Assembly (NCBI RefSeq): GCF_012933505.1
Contig: NZ_JABBNB010000008.1
Location: 160,892 to 224,891 of the forward strand
Reading direction: 5' to 3'
DNA length: 64,000 bases
Origin: Gordonia asplenii
Lineage (GTDB): Bacteria; Actinomycetota; Actinomycetes; Mycobacteriales; Mycobacteriaceae
Part shown: positions 53,877 to 63,144 of the stretch, in pieces
Numbering within the stretch: the first letter of the stretch is position 1
Layout: every line of letters begins with the position of its first letter
Notes under the pieces: generated by a model
What the model saw: the letters and a program-made list of their open reading frames with translations, nothing else
What the model was told of the DNA's origin: nothing
The model's database searches: none
Translations under genes and position numbers: made by a program

Positions 53877-54809
53877 TCAGTGAGCCCGTTCGGTCATTGT
53901 CTCCTTGTTCCGGGTCGCCTTGTGTCGGGCGACGAGAACAGGGCAGTCCGCACGGTGAATCAGGGTGCGGGTGACCGAGTCGAACCAGATTCCGGTCAGC
54001 TCGCCGTGGCCGCGGCAACCGATGACGACGAGTTGTGCGTTTCTGGCCAGGTCCAGCAGGTGATCGGCGGGCTGACCCATCTCGGTGACGCGCTCCACGT
54101 GGACATCCGGATACTTCTCCTGCCAGCCGGCCAGCCGCTCGGCGATCACTTCGCGCTCTTCGACGGCCTGCGCCGCCCGGGCGCGGGAGTCGGACACCGA
54201 CGTCGGGAACGGCTTGATCGTCGTCGAGTAGAACATCCAGCTGTGGACCGCGATCAGCGACGTTCGGCGTCGAGAGGCTTCGTCGAAGGCCCAGGCGATC
54301 GCCTCCTCGCTGCACTCGCCACCGTCTACGCCGACGATCACCGGTCCGGTCTGCGGAACTGGTGCGTCGTGCGGCGAGCGGATGACCGCGACGGGACTGC
54401 GACCGTCGGTGATCAATGCCATCGCCACCGATCCCAGGAGAGCGGCACTGAATCCGCCGCGGCCGCTGGCACCGACGACCGTCAGCACCGCGTGTTCGCT
54501 CAGGCCGACGAGTTCACCGGCCGGGATACCCGCAGCGGTGACCGTCGACGTCGGCACCGACGGATAATGCTTCTCGACGCGTTGTTCGGCGGGCGCCGAC
54601 ACGTCGTGACCGATCTTCTCGATCTCTTCGACGAACATCGCCTGGACGTCGGGGCCATAGGTGAGCAGCCCGGTGTCGACGACGTGGGCGATGACCAATC
54701 GGATGCCGCGGCGATGGGCCTCCTGAGCCGCCCAGCACACCGCACGCAGCGCCGACGAGGAGCCGTCGACGCCGACCAGAACATAGGGCGAAACCGCATG
54801 AGTTGACAT
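53877..54809 (-). CDS. tandem universal stress protein (Rv3134c-like)
   Basis: This 310-residue protein has two UspA domains. The first has [18 protein letters not shown] and the ATP motif [18 protein letters not shown]; the second has [18 protein letters not shown] and [16 protein letters not shown]. It binds ATP and belongs to the DosR regulon in mycobacteria. ATG 54809 is used; the frame opens to 54857 without support. It leads the operon with dosR and dosS, and two DosR-like boxes lie in its upstream region. Confidence 0.92.
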   Translation of the reverse strand: MSTHAVSPYVLVGVDGSSSALRAVCWAAQEAHRRGIRLVIAHVVDTGLLTYGPDVQAMFVEEIEKIGHDVSAPAEQRVEKHYPSVPTSTVTAAGIPAGELVGLSEHAVLTVVGASGRGGFSAALLGSVAMALITDGRSPVAVIRSPHDAPVPQTGPVIVGVDGGECSEEAIAWAFDEASRRRTSLIAVHSWMFYSTTIKPFPTSVSDSRARAAQAVEEREVIAERLAGWQEKYPDVHVERVTEMGQPADHLLDLARNAQLVVIGCRGHGELTGIWFDSVTRTLIHRADCPVLVARHKATRNKETMTERAH

Positions 54810-54904
54810 GATGTCGTCTCCATAGGTCGAGCGGGTGAGTCCCGCCGGGTACCTCAAACCTATGAACGACGGCGGGCGCCGGCCGCGGGCGAAAGAACTG
54901 AAGT

Positions 54905-54924
54905 CCGGGGGACTTTGGTAACGC
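54905..54924. promoter_or_regulatory. DosR-like box 1 in the divergent stress-gene promoter
   Basis: GGGACTTTGGTAAC at 54909-54922 matches the DosR consensus core GGGACTWWAGTCCC at 11 of 14 positions. It lies 100 bases upstream of the stress protein gene and 128 bases upstream of the divergent split-barrel gene. Confidence 0.7.
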
Positions 54925-54940
54925 CGTTCCTGTCGTCAAG

Positions 54941-54960
54941 AAGACCAAAGTCACCCGCGG
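54941..54960. promoter_or_regulatory. DosR-like box 2 in the divergent stress-gene promoter
   Basis: AAGACCAAAGTCACCC, read on the minus strand as GGGTGACTTTGGTCTT, matches the DosR core at 10 of 14 positions. Its centre is about 33 bases from box 1 and in opposite orientation, as in natural DosR promoters with paired boxes. Confidence 0.65.
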
Positions 54961-55049
54961 ACGGGTGCGCAAGACCCTACATTCGGTGTCGGCCCGGCGC
55001 GCACAGTTGAAGTCGGGAGGGGCACCAGCTATTACCAGGAGGCATCCCG

Positions 55050-55454
55050 ATGACCACTTCGACAGTCGAGCTGTCCGTCGCACAGGCATGGGAACACCTG
55101 CGCACGGAGAAGATCGGGCGATTGATCACTCTGATCGACGGTGCGGTCGATGTGTACCCGATCAATTACGTCTGCAGTGCCGACACAATCGTTCTGCGTA
55201 CGCACCCAGGTTCCAAGCTGTTCGGAGTCGCGGTGTTTCGGGACGTGGTCTTCGAAGTCGATCACTACGACCCCGCCGAGCCGGTGGCCTGGAGCGTAGT
55301 CATCCATGCGATGGCGCATATCGACACCAGGATCTCGGCTCTCGCCGATGCCGACGCCGCGGACCTGCACCCGATCGTCGACATCGACGCCGACGATCTC
55401 ATCGTCTTGAAACCGTATCGGGTCACCGCGCGCGAGTTCACTCTTCACAGCTGA
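55050..55454 (+). CDS. pyridoxamine-phosphate-oxidase-like split-barrel protein
   Basis: This 134-residue flavin- or F420-binding split barrel opens VAQAWEHLRTEKIGRLITL and contains VYPINYVCSADTIVLRTHPG, SKLFGVAVFRDVVFEVDHYD and VVIHAMAHI. Relatives are common members of DosR regulons in mycobacteria. A perfect AGGAGG lies 7 bases before the ATG. It is divergent from the stress protein-dosR-dosS operon and shares its promoter region with two DosR-like boxes. Confidence 0.85.
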   Translation: MTTSTVELSVAQAWEHLRTEKIGRLITLIDGAVDVYPINYVCSADTIVLRTHPGSKLFGVAVFRDVVFEVDHYDPAEPVAWSVVIHAMAHIDTRISALADADAADLHPIVDIDADDLIVLKPYRVTAREFTLHS

Positions 55455-55470
55455 CACAAGGAGCACTGCC

Positions 55471-56301
55471 ATGAACGACACAACTCGGCCGATTCTGGTG
55501 TGCAGCAACGGCACGACGCCCGCAACCACGGCTGCGCTGCGATTCGCCGAGTACGAGGCGGATCTGCGCGACGTCGGGATCGAGGCGGCGCTGGCTCCGC
55601 AGAACTTCGACCTGGCGCTCGACCCGCACGATCTGATGGTCGGCGCGAACGGATATGGTGTTGCCGGCACTCGTTCGGCAGATGAATCCGGGCGGTCGCC
55701 GATTCCGTCCGCCGAGATCATCGGGTCACCCGAAGCCGACCTGGGTGAGCGCGCAGCCGACGCGGCGCTCGCCGTCATCGGATCCACGGCCGACACGCTG
55801 TCGGCGGTGCTGGGCTCACGCGTCGTGGCGTCGATCCTCGACGCGCGATGTCCCGTAGCGGTGATTCCCCTGAGTTGGACACCGGTGGAGCGTCGACTCA
55901 TCGCGGCGGCGGTCGACGAGACCGAAACCAGCCGACGCGCGGCGGACTTCGCCGCGACCGAAGCCGAGCTCCGGGCGGCACCGCTCGAACTGTTCCATGC
56001 GCAGCCGCACGGATCGTTCCTCACGATGCTCGAAGGCCAGTCGACCGCCGGACCCACGGCCACCTCGGAGACACCCACCCACGCGCACATCGGCCGGCTA
56101 CGCGCGGCGAACCATCGAGCCGTCATCACCACCGATGAGATCGACGGTTCGTTCCACGACGCCGTCCACGACGTCGCCGCCCGCGCGGACCTGCTCGTCG
56201 TCGGACGTTGGCGGCACCGGGGCAGGCCACACTGGGCCGCCGCGGTCTCGGCCAAATGGAACCTTCGGGGCACGTCGTGCCCACTGGTGATCGTGCCGTA
56301 G
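55471..56301 (+). CDS. diverged universal stress protein
   Basis: This 276-residue protein is UspA-like but diverged. The first half has ILVCSNGTTPATTAALRFAE in place of the usual DGS start and VIGSTADTLSAVLGSRVV in place of the ATP loop. The second half keeps VVGRWRHRGRPHWAAA and the ending GTSCPLVIVP. The classic GxxGxxxxxxxxxG(S/T) ATP motif is altered in both, so ATP binding is doubtful. AAGGAG sits just upstream and the gene follows the split-barrel gene by 16 bases, in the same DosR-box-controlled unit. Confidence 0.78.
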   Translation: MNDTTRPILVCSNGTTPATTAALRFAEYEADLRDVGIEAALAPQNFDLALDPHDLMVGANGYGVAGTRSADESGRSPIPSAEIIGSPEADLGERAADAALAVIGSTADTLSAVLGSRVVASILDARCPVAVIPLSWTPVERRLIAAAVDETETSRRAADFAATEAELRAAPLELFHAQPHGSFLTMLEGQSTAGPTATSETPTHAHIGRLRAANHRAVITTDEIDGSFHDAVHDVAARADLLVVGRWRHRGRPHWAAAVSAKWNLRGTSCPLVIVP

Positions 56302-56439
56302 TCGTCGTGGGACAGCTGCGAGTCCGCCAGCAGCAGAAAAGAATTCGCATCACCGAGGCGACGGCACTTGATCAGCCAGGGTGGCGATCCGATCACGGCA
56401 TCAGCGGTTCAACTGAGCGCGATTCGAGTCAGCCGCGGG

Positions 56440-57096
56440 TTAGCCGAGGCTGAATTGTTGTCCGATGAGGGTGACCCAGGTGCGTACCGAGGCGGTGGAG
56501 ACTTCGACGATGATGCGCGCGCGGGCGGACGCGTAGCCGGCGCAGCCGTTGAGTCGGAACGGTTGCTGACTGTAGGTGACACTGCCGGTCGGACCGGTGA
56601 ACGTGTAGGTGTTGACCGTGTAGTACTTGTAGGCGGTCGATTCACCGGAGGTGGTGTTGATGACCGGAATCCAGGTCGCTTTGCCCGGACCCAACGTGAC
56701 GGCGCCACCGGCGTTGACGTTGTTGGTCGCGCCTTGAGTGTCTGCCCCGGCACCGGTGCTGGCGCCGCCGCCGGAGAAGTTGACCTGGCAACCGACGTCG
56801 TAGCCGGGGGTGACCGCGGCGTATTTGACCGTCTTGCCGTTGACGGTCACCAGAACTGTCCCCGATAGCCAGCCCTCGCGAGTCGTCGGCGTCGCCGCGA
56901 CGCTGGCGCCCTGCAAGCCGACCTTCTCGCCGACGAGGCGGACGGTGACGCGGGTGCCGTCGTCGAGGGTACGGGCGGCGTACCCGCCCGGTAGCGGAGC
57001 CGCGTTCGCGGTGGTCGGGGCCAGCGCGGCCGGGGCGGCTACGGCGGCGGTGGCGGCCAGGAGTGCGAGGGTTCGCCGGAGGCTGAATCGAGCCAT
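56440..57096 (-). CDS. MspA-family porin 1
   Basis: This 218-residue protein has a signal peptide (RRTLALLAATAAVAAPAALA, cleavage near ANA-A33) and a mature MspA-type domain: PLPGGYAARTLDDGTRVTVR, GYDVGCQVNFSGGGAS and the closing GCAGYASARARIIVEVSTA. MspA porins form octameric channels in the mycolic-acid outer membrane for small hydrophilic nutrients. It is followed upstream by a second paralogue. Its presence indicates a mycolate-bearing organism. Confidence 0.88.
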   Translation of the reverse strand: MARFSLRRTLALLAATAAVAAPAALAPTTANAAPLPGGYAARTLDDGTRVTVRLVGEKVGLQGASVAATPTTREGWLSGTVLVTVNGKTVKYAAVTPGYDVGCQVNFSGGGASTGAGADTQGATNNVNAGGAVTLGPGKATWIPVINTTSGESTAYKYYTVNTYTFTGPTGSVTYSQQPFRLNGCAGYASARARIIVEVSTASVRTWVTLIGQQFSLG

Positions 57097-57146
57097 GATG
57101 GAATGTGTCCTTCAGTGTTATGTGGTTGCGGCAGAGATGTTTTGGG

Positions 57147-57797
57147 CTAGTTAATGCTGAACGGCGCGCCGAACAGCGTGGCTTGGACCATGCCTCCGGC
57201 ACCGGACACGGTGCCGCTCTTGGAACCACCCACCCCGTCGGAGTCGTACCCGTCTGTCGCGATCACCCGCACATAGCTGCGAGCTTGGGCGTAGCCGCCG
57301 CACCCCTGGATGTCGAGCTGCAGGTGCTGAGTCTCCAAGGACAATGTCGTCGTCACGAAATCCTGGTTGAACACGTTCGAGACATCGACGACCTGCCCGG
57401 GCGCCAACGGCAGCGTGATCGATCCCGACAGGCTCGGTGCCGCCGAGATCACCGCCGAAGCCCCGGCCGTCAGGTCGCCGAGCTGTACTTGGCAGCCGAC
57501 CAGGTAGCCGAGTTGAACGTTCCCGCCGCCGCGGCTGACGGTCACCTTGTACTTGCCGGACACTGTCGCGGCTCGGCCGGCGCCGTTGTTGGCGACCGAC
57601 GAAATCGGTTCTGCGCGTTCACCGATCCGCCACATCTGTACGATGCGGCCGTCGGCGCCGACGACCTTCTTGTAGCCGTTCGGCAGAGCCTGAGCGTCGG
57701 CCGTCGATGCCGCACCGACGGTGACGCCGAGTGCGCACCCCGCGACGGTGAGGGCGACCGCGGATCTGGCGAGTGCGTGGGTAGTGCGTGTGATCAT
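57147..57797 (-). CDS. MspA-family porin 2
   Basis: This 216-residue paralogue of the adjacent porin has a signal peptide with cleavage near ADA-QALPNGY (about residue 35), then VGADGRIVQMWRIGERAEP, YLVGCQVQLGDLTAGASA and GCGGYAQARSYVRVIATDG. It lies 50 bases upstream of porin 1 on the same strand, so both may be co-transcribed. ATG 57797 gives a proper signal peptide; the frame upstream (to 57986) does not resemble porins and is left out. Confidence 0.86.
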   Translation of the reverse strand: MITRTTHALARSAVALTVAGCALGVTVGAASTADAQALPNGYKKVVGADGRIVQMWRIGERAEPISSVANNGAGRAATVSGKYKVTVSRGGGNVQLGYLVGCQVQLGDLTAGASAVISAAPSLSGSITLPLAPGQVVDVSNVFNQDFVTTTLSLETQHLQLDIQGCGGYAQARSYVRVIATDGYDSDGVGGSKSGTVSGAGGMVQATLFGAPFSIN

Positions 57798-58204
57798 CGA
57801 AATGGAATCCAATCCTAGAGAGATTGAGCTGAGGGCTCGGTTGCGTCGGTCGTGGTGATCGGCAAAGTTGGTGCGGATGCCAATGATGGTGCAGCGGCAG
57901 GCGTGACGTACAACACCAAATTGGAAGGGGATTGACACGCCTGAAGTTGTAAATCTCTCGGTAGTTTCGACGCGGGCCGTCGCCAACAGCCGACGCTCCG
58001 GTCCGGCTCAACCTCCGGGAGAGGGCCGCGCGACCCCGAGTCGCGAGGCCCACACCCATGCCCGCGACCACCTCGCGTAGACTCCAAACGTTGACGACGA
58101 CACGCACCCAGTCATCAACGCGGGCTGAACAGGCATAACTGCAGGCAGATTCGGTGAAATCCACGATTTCACCGCGAACTTCCTCCACAATGTCTTCCAG
58201 TCCC
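57798..58204. other. 407-base divergent gap upstream of the porins and tRNA
   Basis: The left part (57798-57960) is relatively AT-rich and probably holds the porin promoter; no single box is convincing. A single R1 unit lies at 57964-58018. The remaining 185 bases before the tRNA show no recognisable element. Confidence 0.55.
57964..58018. repeat. repeat family R1, single unit
   Basis: GTTTCGACGCGGGCCGTCGC to GTCCGGCTCAACCTCCGG has the same ends as the other R1 units and is closest to the unit at 23840-23893. No opposite arm is nearby. Confidence 0.6.
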
Positions 58205-58277
58205 CGCTCTCGTAGCTCAGGGGATAGAGCACGGCTCTCCTAAAGCCGGTGTCGCAGGTTCGAATCCTGCCGGGAGC
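58205..58277 (+). tRNA. tRNA-Arg (anticodon CCT)
   Basis: A complete 73-base cloverleaf: acceptor stem GCTCTCG pairs with CGGGAGC (one G-T pair), the D arm is GCTCAGGGGATAGAGC, the anticodon stem CGGCT/AGCCG closes loop CTCCTAA with anticodon CCT at 58238-58240, and the T arm GCAGG/CCTGC closes TTCGAAT. The discriminator base is A58277; CCA is not encoded. It reads the AGG arginine codon, which is rare in this GC-rich genome. Confidence 0.95.
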
Positions 58278-58359
58278 ACAGTGACATCCTTGCCGGCCTC
58301 CGGCAGGTGTCGAGAGATCTGCGCGGGCGCCCAACCTACCCCGTGCGTTACCGTGCAGC

Positions 58360-59187
58360 GTGGCCGAAAACTACGCAGCAACGCACAGAATTGTCCTCGT
58401 CACCGGCGCGTCCAACGGGATCGGAGCCGAAGCAGCCCGACTCTTCGTCGAACGCGGGCACACCGTCTTCGGCACCAGCCGCAATCCCGACACCGTCGCC
58501 GTCAAGGTGCCGGGAGTCACCTACCTGCGCCTCGACAACGCCGACGCCGCGTCGATCGCCGAGTGCGCCGCGGCGGCGGGCGACGTCGACATCCTCGTCA
58601 ACAATGCCGGCGAGTCGCAGGCTGGTGCGCTCGAGGACACGCCGATGGAGGCGATCGAGGCACTGTTCGCCAACAACGTCTTCGGGCCGATCGCCCTCAC
58701 CAAAGCGCTCCTGCCGGGTATGCGGGAACGGCGCACCGGCACCGTGGTGATGGTCGGCTCGATGCTGTCGAGCTTCCCGGTCGCGTTCCGCTCCAACTAT
58801 GCCGCCACCAAGTCGGCGCTCAAGGGATTCGCGATGGCGAGTCGACGAGAGTTGGCGCCGTACGGAATTCGCATGCTGACCGTCGAGCCCGGCACCATCG
58901 CCACCGGAATCGGCACCCGGCGCAGCATCTTCATCGGCGAGAACTCGCCCTACAAAGCCGAGTACGAGGTCCTCGCCGCTGCCACCCGCAAGAACGAGGC
59001 GGCCGGCCTCGACACCGTCGAGATGGCGCAGGTGATCGTCGACGCCGCGCTGTCGGACAATCCGAAGCCGTTGTACGCCAAGGGAAATCGTGCCGGACTG
59101 GTGTTCCTCGCCCGGCGGGTGCTGCCGCGGCAGATGATCCTCGACCTCTCGGCCAAGATTCACGGACTGCGCAAGATCAGTGCCTGA
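58360..59187 (+). CDS. short-chain dehydrogenase/reductase
   Basis: This 275-residue SDR has the cofactor motif TGASNGIG (15-22), NNAG (81-84), catalytic Ser134 (VGSMLS) and Tyr147/Lys151 (SNYAATK). The C-terminal basic segment resembles mycobacterial membrane-associated SDRs. The substrate is probably a hydroxyl or ketone of a lipid or steroid, but this is not determined. Start GTG 58360. The stop overlaps the cobF start by 8 bases. Confidence 0.87.
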   Translation: MAENYAATHRIVLVTGASNGIGAEAARLFVERGHTVFGTSRNPDTVAVKVPGVTYLRLDNADAASIAECAAAAGDVDILVNNAGESQAGALEDTPMEAIEALFANNVFGPIALTKALLPGMRERRTGTVVMVGSMLSSFPVAFRSNYAATKSALKGFAMASRRELAPYGIRMLTVEPGTIATGIGTRRSIFIGENSPYKAEYEVLAAATRKNEAAGLDTVEMAQVIVDAALSDNPKPLYAKGNRAGLVFLARRVLPRQMILDLSAKIHGLRKISA

Positions 59188-59968
59188 ACGTCGAATCTCG
59201 CTGCGGGTCATCGGAATCGGTCCCGGTGGGGTCAAGCAGGTCACCGTCCAGGCGATCGAAGCGATGTCCGGCGTCGACGCATTCCTCATGCTGGACAAGG
59301 GAACTGCCAAGCAGTCGCTGCTCGACGCTCGAACCGCGATTCTCGACGCCTACGCGCCGTCGGGGTATCGGGTGGTCGAAATCGCTGATCCGCCACGGGA
59401 TCGACGGCCCGCCGACTACGACGCCGAGGTTCGACGCTGGCACGCCGCGCGCGTCGACGCCATCGCCACCGTCTTGCGCTCCGACGTCGGTGACGGTGGC
59501 GTGGCGGCGTTCCTCGTCTGGGGCGACCCAGCCCTATACGACAGCACCCTGCGCATCGTCGAACAGCTTGCGGCACTTGATGATCTGCACCTCGACATCG
59601 AGGTGGTCCCGGGGGTGACCAGCGCATCGGCGTTGACCGCGGCGCACGGAATCGTCGCGCACCGCATCGGTGAACCCGTCCACATCACCACCGGGCGTCG
59701 ACTGCCCACTACACCGAAAAGTGTTGCGGGAAACCAGATCGTCATGCTCGACGGCGACCTCGCGTTCCTGACGACAGCCGACGCCGACGACGAAATCTGG
59801 TGGGGCGCCTACGTCGGCACCGACGACGAGATCCTGATCAGCGGCAGGGTCGGCGACGTCGGCGAGCAGATCCGTTGTGCCCGTGCGCAAGCGCGGGATC
59901 GAATCGGCTGGATCATGGACATCTACCTGCTGCGCAAGGCGCCGGGCACCCCGACCGACGCCGAATGA
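59180..59968 (+). CDS. cobF: precorrin-6A synthase (deacetylating)
   Basis: This 262-residue methyltransferase of the cobalamin pathway has VIGIGPGGVKQVTVQAI at the N-terminus, FLVWGDPALYDSTLRIVEQL in the centre and EVVPGVTSASALTAAHGI after it. It methylates C-1 of precorrin-5 with loss of the acetyl group in aerobic B12 synthesis. Start GTG 59180 overlaps the SDR gene by 8 bases. No other cob gene is in the window, so it is a detached member of the pathway. A small hairpin follows. Confidence 0.9.
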   Translation: MPERRISLRVIGIGPGGVKQVTVQAIEAMSGVDAFLMLDKGTAKQSLLDARTAILDAYAPSGYRVVEIADPPRDRRPADYDAEVRRWHAARVDAIATVLRSDVGDGGVAAFLVWGDPALYDSTLRIVEQLAALDDLHLDIEVVPGVTSASALTAAHGIVAHRIGEPVHITTGRRLPTTPKSVAGNQIVMLDGDLAFLTTADADDEIWWGAYVGTDDEILISGRVGDVGEQIRCARAQARDRIGWIMDIYLLRKAPGTPTDAE

Positions 59969-59993
59969 GCGAGCGGTCGTCGATCGAGTCCGT

Positions 59994-60009
59994 TCGCCCG
60001 TTCGGGCGA
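59994..60009 (+). terminator. small hairpin after cobF
   Basis: TCGCCCG-TT-CGGGCGA is a perfect 7-bp stem with a 2-base loop, 26 bases after the cobF stop codon. No T-run is present; the next gene begins 67 bases later on the same strand. Confidence 0.45.
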
Positions 60010-60075
60010 TATCGGTGCCGTCGCTGCACGTGACAGGCTTGGCCTACACATCGTCGACACGTTGGAGGAGTGCTC

Positions 60076-60459
60076 ATGTCCAAGCAATCGTTCGTAGCCA
60101 AGGCGGCACTGGTCGGCGCAGGTGCCGGGATGGCGGTCGCATTGTCCACCGGCGTCGCCCATGCGACCGGGACCAAGTCGTTGATGCTGGCGACGCCGGG
60201 AGCCAACACCGTCGTCGCGACCATCGCCAACAGCGACATGGACGACTCGGTGTCGTGCACCGTGTGGGGACAGGGGCCGACCTACTGGCAGGCGCCGTTG
60301 TCGGTGGCGCCGCGCAACTCCAAGTCCGTCCGGGTGGTCGACGTGCCCGCGGGCAACTACACCATCGGCTGGGACTGCAATGGATTCGCCCAGGAGAAGC
60401 ACTACATCACCGTCGGCGGCACCGGCACCCCGTCGGCCAAGCCGCACACGGTGTCCTGA
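60076..60459 (+). CDS. secreted hypothetical protein
   Basis: This 127-residue protein has a signal peptide (AALVGAGAGMAVALSTGVAHA, cleavage near residue 27). The mature part is small and beta-rich, with two cysteines (CTVWGQGP and WDCNGFAQ) that may form a disulfide and a threonine/proline tail. No family is recognised. GGAGGAG lies 5 bases before ATG 60076, so translation is well supported. It probably acts outside the membrane. Confidence 0.72.
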   Translation: MSKQSFVAKAALVGAGAGMAVALSTGVAHATGTKSLMLATPGANTVVATIANSDMDDSVSCTVWGQGPTYWQAPLSVAPRNSKSVRVVDVPAGNYTIGWDCNGFAQEKHYITVGGTGTPSAKPHTVS

Positions 60460-60487
60460 ATCGCGGCCCAACCCTGTCCTACGAGGA

Positions 60488-61228
60488 TCACCACACTTCG
60501 GACAGCACCTGCAGAATGTCGTCGCGTAATTCCTTGCGGCAGATGACGAAATCAGGCATGTACGCGTGGGACGTGTTGTAGACGATCTCGGATCCGTCGA
60601 GCCGACTGCAATGCAAGCCCGCCGCCAGCGCGACGCCGACCGGCGCGCAGTTGTCCCACTCGTACTGACCGCCACCGTGGACATACGCGTCGACCGACCC
60701 GCGCACCACTGCCATCGCCTTGGCGCCCGCCGAGCCGATCTGCACCATGCCCAGTCCCAGCCGGTTGGCCACCCACGAACTCTCGTAGGATCCGCCGAAC
60801 CTCGACGTCGCGATGCGTCCGGTGAGTTCGCCCGACACCACCTCGACCTCGTCGGTGCGGAACAACTCACCCTTGGCGGGCAACGACACGGCCGCCACCG
60901 TCGGGTGCCCGCCCTCGGTCAACGCGACGTGCACTGCCCAGTCCGTGGTGCCCGAAGCGAACTCGCGCGTCCCGTCGAGCGGGTCGATGATCCACACCCG
61001 CTGCGCGGTGGATCGATCGCCGACGTCGTCGGCCTCCTCCGACAGCACCGCGTCGTGTCGACGATGCCGCGCCAGCACCGTCGAGATCCAGGCCTGGGCT
61101 ATCGCATCCCCGACGTCGCCGAGTTGGCGGCCGTCGAGCAGATTCCGGTGTCGCACTCCGAGCAGTATTTCGCCTGCGCCCTGCGCGATGTGGGCGGCGA
61201 GTTCGGCATCGGTATATCGAGGAGACAT
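60488..61228 (-). CDS. cysQ: 3'(2'),5'-bisphosphate nucleotidase (CysQ)
   Basis: This 246-residue inositol-phosphatase-fold enzyme has the metal motifs LSEEADD (62-68), WIIDPLDGTREFA and the C-terminal EWDNCAPVGVALAAGL. It degrades 3'-phosphoadenosine-5'-phosphate in sulfur metabolism, as Rv2131c does; inositol phosphatase activity is possible in this subgroup. It converges on the secreted protein gene (28 bases) and is divergent from the glycosylase gene. Confidence 0.9.
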   Translation of the reverse strand: MSPRYTDAELAAHIAQGAGEILLGVRHRNLLDGRQLGDVGDAIAQAWISTVLARHRRHDAVLSEEADDVGDRSTAQRVWIIDPLDGTREFASGTTDWAVHVALTEGGHPTVAAVSLPAKGELFRTDEVEVVSGELTGRIATSRFGGSYESSWVANRLGLGMVQIGSAGAKAMAVVRGSVDAYVHGGGQYEWDNCAPVGVALAAGLHCSRLDGSEIVYNTSHAYMPDFVICRKELRDDILQVLSEVW

Positions 61229-61342
61229 TGTCTCTCGATGCTACGCAGCGCGGCGCGGCGTCGAGCGCGGCACCGTGTTTTCGACGCCGCGTGTCGGCGT
61301 GCGTCGCGGCGTGACGGGGTGTGGTGCGGCACACTGGAGGCC

Positions 61343-62236
61343 ATGCCCGAGCTTCCCGAGGTAGCCGCGATCGCCAACTTCCTCGACGACCACGCGGCCG
61401 GATTCCCGATCCGCCGGGTCGACGTGGCATCGCTGGCCGTTCTCAAGACCGCGGACCCGCCGTACACCGCACTGGCCGGCCGCATCATCTCGCGCACGCG
61501 TCGGATCGGCAAATACCTCGTCATCGAGACGACACCGGGTGCCGATTCCGCCGCCGACGCCGAGCCCGTCATCGACCTCGTGATCCACCTGTCCCGAGCG
61601 GGATGGCTGCGCTGGAGTGAGAATTTGTCGCCGACCCCGCCCCGACCGGGCGGCAAGGGACCCATCGCGCTGCGGGTGCACTGCGGCATGCCCGGGGAGG
61701 GCTTCGACGTCACCGAGGCGGGGACGCAGAAACGGCTGGCGGTGTTGATCGTGCGGAGTCCCGGCGACGTCGAACGCATCGCCACGCTGGGGCCCGACGT
61801 GTTGTCGCTGTCCCGCGAGGACTTCGGTGCGATCCTCGCCGACAAGGGCTCCCGCATCAAGAATCTGCTCACCGATCAGCGGGTGATCGCGGGTATCGGC
61901 AACGCCTACTCCGACGAAATCCTGCACACCGCAAAGCTTTCCCCGTTCGCGACGGCGAAAAACCTTGCGCCCGAGCAGGTCGACACGCTCTACGACGCCA
62001 TCCGCACCGTGCTCGCCGACGCCATCACTCGGCTGGAAGGTCAGGAAGTGGCAAAGATGAAGTCGGAGAAGCGAACTGGCCTGCGGGTGCATGCCCGCAC
62101 CGGACTGCCCTGTCCGGTGTGCGGCGACACCATCCGCGAAGTGTCATTCGCCGATCGGTCGTTTCAGTATTGCCCGACCTGCCAGACCGGCGGCAAGCCG
62201 TTGGCCGATCGGCGGATGTCACGGTTGCTGAAGTAG
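61343..62236 (+). CDS. Fpg/Nei-family DNA glycosylase
   Basis: This 297-residue base-excision glycosylase/AP lyase has the N-terminal PELPEV with catalytic Pro2 and Glu3. The helix-two-turn-helix lies around [20 protein letters not shown], and the C-terminal zinc finger has CPVCGDTI and YCPTCQTGG. It removes oxidised bases such as 8-oxoguanine or oxidised pyrimidines. The order in the zinc finger (extra cysteines instead of the final Arg region) points to a Fpg2/Nei-like actinobacterial form. GGAGG lies 2 bases before ATG 61343. Its last 18 bases overlap fdhD. Confidence 0.88.
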   Translation: MPELPEVAAIANFLDDHAAGFPIRRVDVASLAVLKTADPPYTALAGRIISRTRRIGKYLVIETTPGADSAADAEPVIDLVIHLSRAGWLRWSENLSPTPPRPGGKGPIALRVHCGMPGEGFDVTEAGTQKRLAVLIVRSPGDVERIATLGPDVLSLSREDFGAILADKGSRIKNLLTDQRVIAGIGNAYSDEILHTAKLSPFATAKNLAPEQVDTLYDAIRTVLADAITRLEGQEVAKMKSEKRTGLRVHARTGLPCPVCGDTIREVSFADRSFQYCPTCQTGGKPLADRRMSRLLK

Positions 62237-63067
62237 CGATTGCGCCGCAATCCGCTCGGGGCGGGTGTAGACGTTCATCGACTCGCCGCGCAGAAATCCG
62301 ACCAGGGTGAGGCCCGCGGCGTCGGCCAGTTCGACGGCCAACGACGACGGTGCCGAGACCGCCGCGAGGATCGGAATGCCTGCCATCACGGCTTTCTGGA
62401 CGAGCTCGAAGCTCGCGCGCCCCGACACCTGCAAGACGGTGCCGGACAGCGGCAGCCGATCGTGAAGCAGTGCCCAGCCGACGACCTTGTCGACGGCGTT
62501 GTGCCGTCCGACGTCTTCGCGCAGGACCAGCAGTTCGCCCGACGCAGCGTCGAACAGTGCGGCCGCATGGAGGCCGCCGGTCTTGTCGAAGACGGATTGG
62601 TGCTCTCGCAGGACGGTCGGGAACGTCGTGAGACGTTGTGCCGCAAGGCTTATCGGGTCTGAGGCGACGTCGAAGGTCGATACCGTGTCGATGGCGTCGA
62701 TGCTGGCCTTGCCGCACAATCCGCAGGAACTGGTGGTGTAGAAGTTACGGATCGTCGTCGCGGACAGGCTCGCGTCGACGAGCGCGACGTCGAGGACGTT
62801 GTACTGATTCTCGCCGCCACCGGTCCCGGGGCCGCCGCAGTGGATGGCGGAGCGGAACTGTTCGGTGCGACTCACCACGCCTTCGGAGACGAGGAAGCCG
62901 GCGGCCAGCTCGACGTCGTGGCCGGGAGTGCGCATGGTGATCACCAGCGCTGTTCCACCCACGCGGATCTCGAGTGGTTCCTCGACGGCCAGGGTGTCGA
63001 TCCGACGCTGCGGCTCACGTCCGACGGTGATCTTCGTCAGCGCTCGGCGCGTGGTGATGCGTCCCAT
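62219..63067 (-). CDS. fdhD: formate dehydrogenase sulfurtransferase FdhD
   Basis: This 282-residue protein has the FdhD features [30 protein letters not shown], the catalytic cysteine loop SSCGLCGKA and [19 protein letters not shown]. It transfers sulfur from a desulfurase to the molybdenum or tungsten cofactor of formate dehydrogenase. The start is ATG 63067 or GTG 63079. It converges with the Fpg/Nei gene, overlapping by 18 bases. No formate dehydrogenase gene is in the window. Confidence 0.92.
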   Translation of the reverse strand: MGRITTRRALTKITVGREPQRRIDTLAVEEPLEIRVGGTALVITMRTPGHDVELAAGFLVSEGVVSRTEQFRSAIHCGGPGTGGGENQYNVLDVALVDASLSATTIRNFYTTSSCGLCGKASIDAIDTVSTFDVASDPISLAAQRLTTFPTVLREHQSVFDKTGGLHAAALFDAASGELLVLREDVGRHNAVDKVVGWALLHDRLPLSGTVLQVSGRASFELVQKAVMAGIPILAAVSAPSSLAVELADAAGLTLVGFLRGESMNVYTRPERIAAQSLLQQP

Positions 63068-63144
63068 GGTTCGCGACACTACACCGAGTACGCTGCGGCT
63101 TCGGCGGTCGTGCGGGCGAGCGCGGACACGGTAGGTTTACGGCC

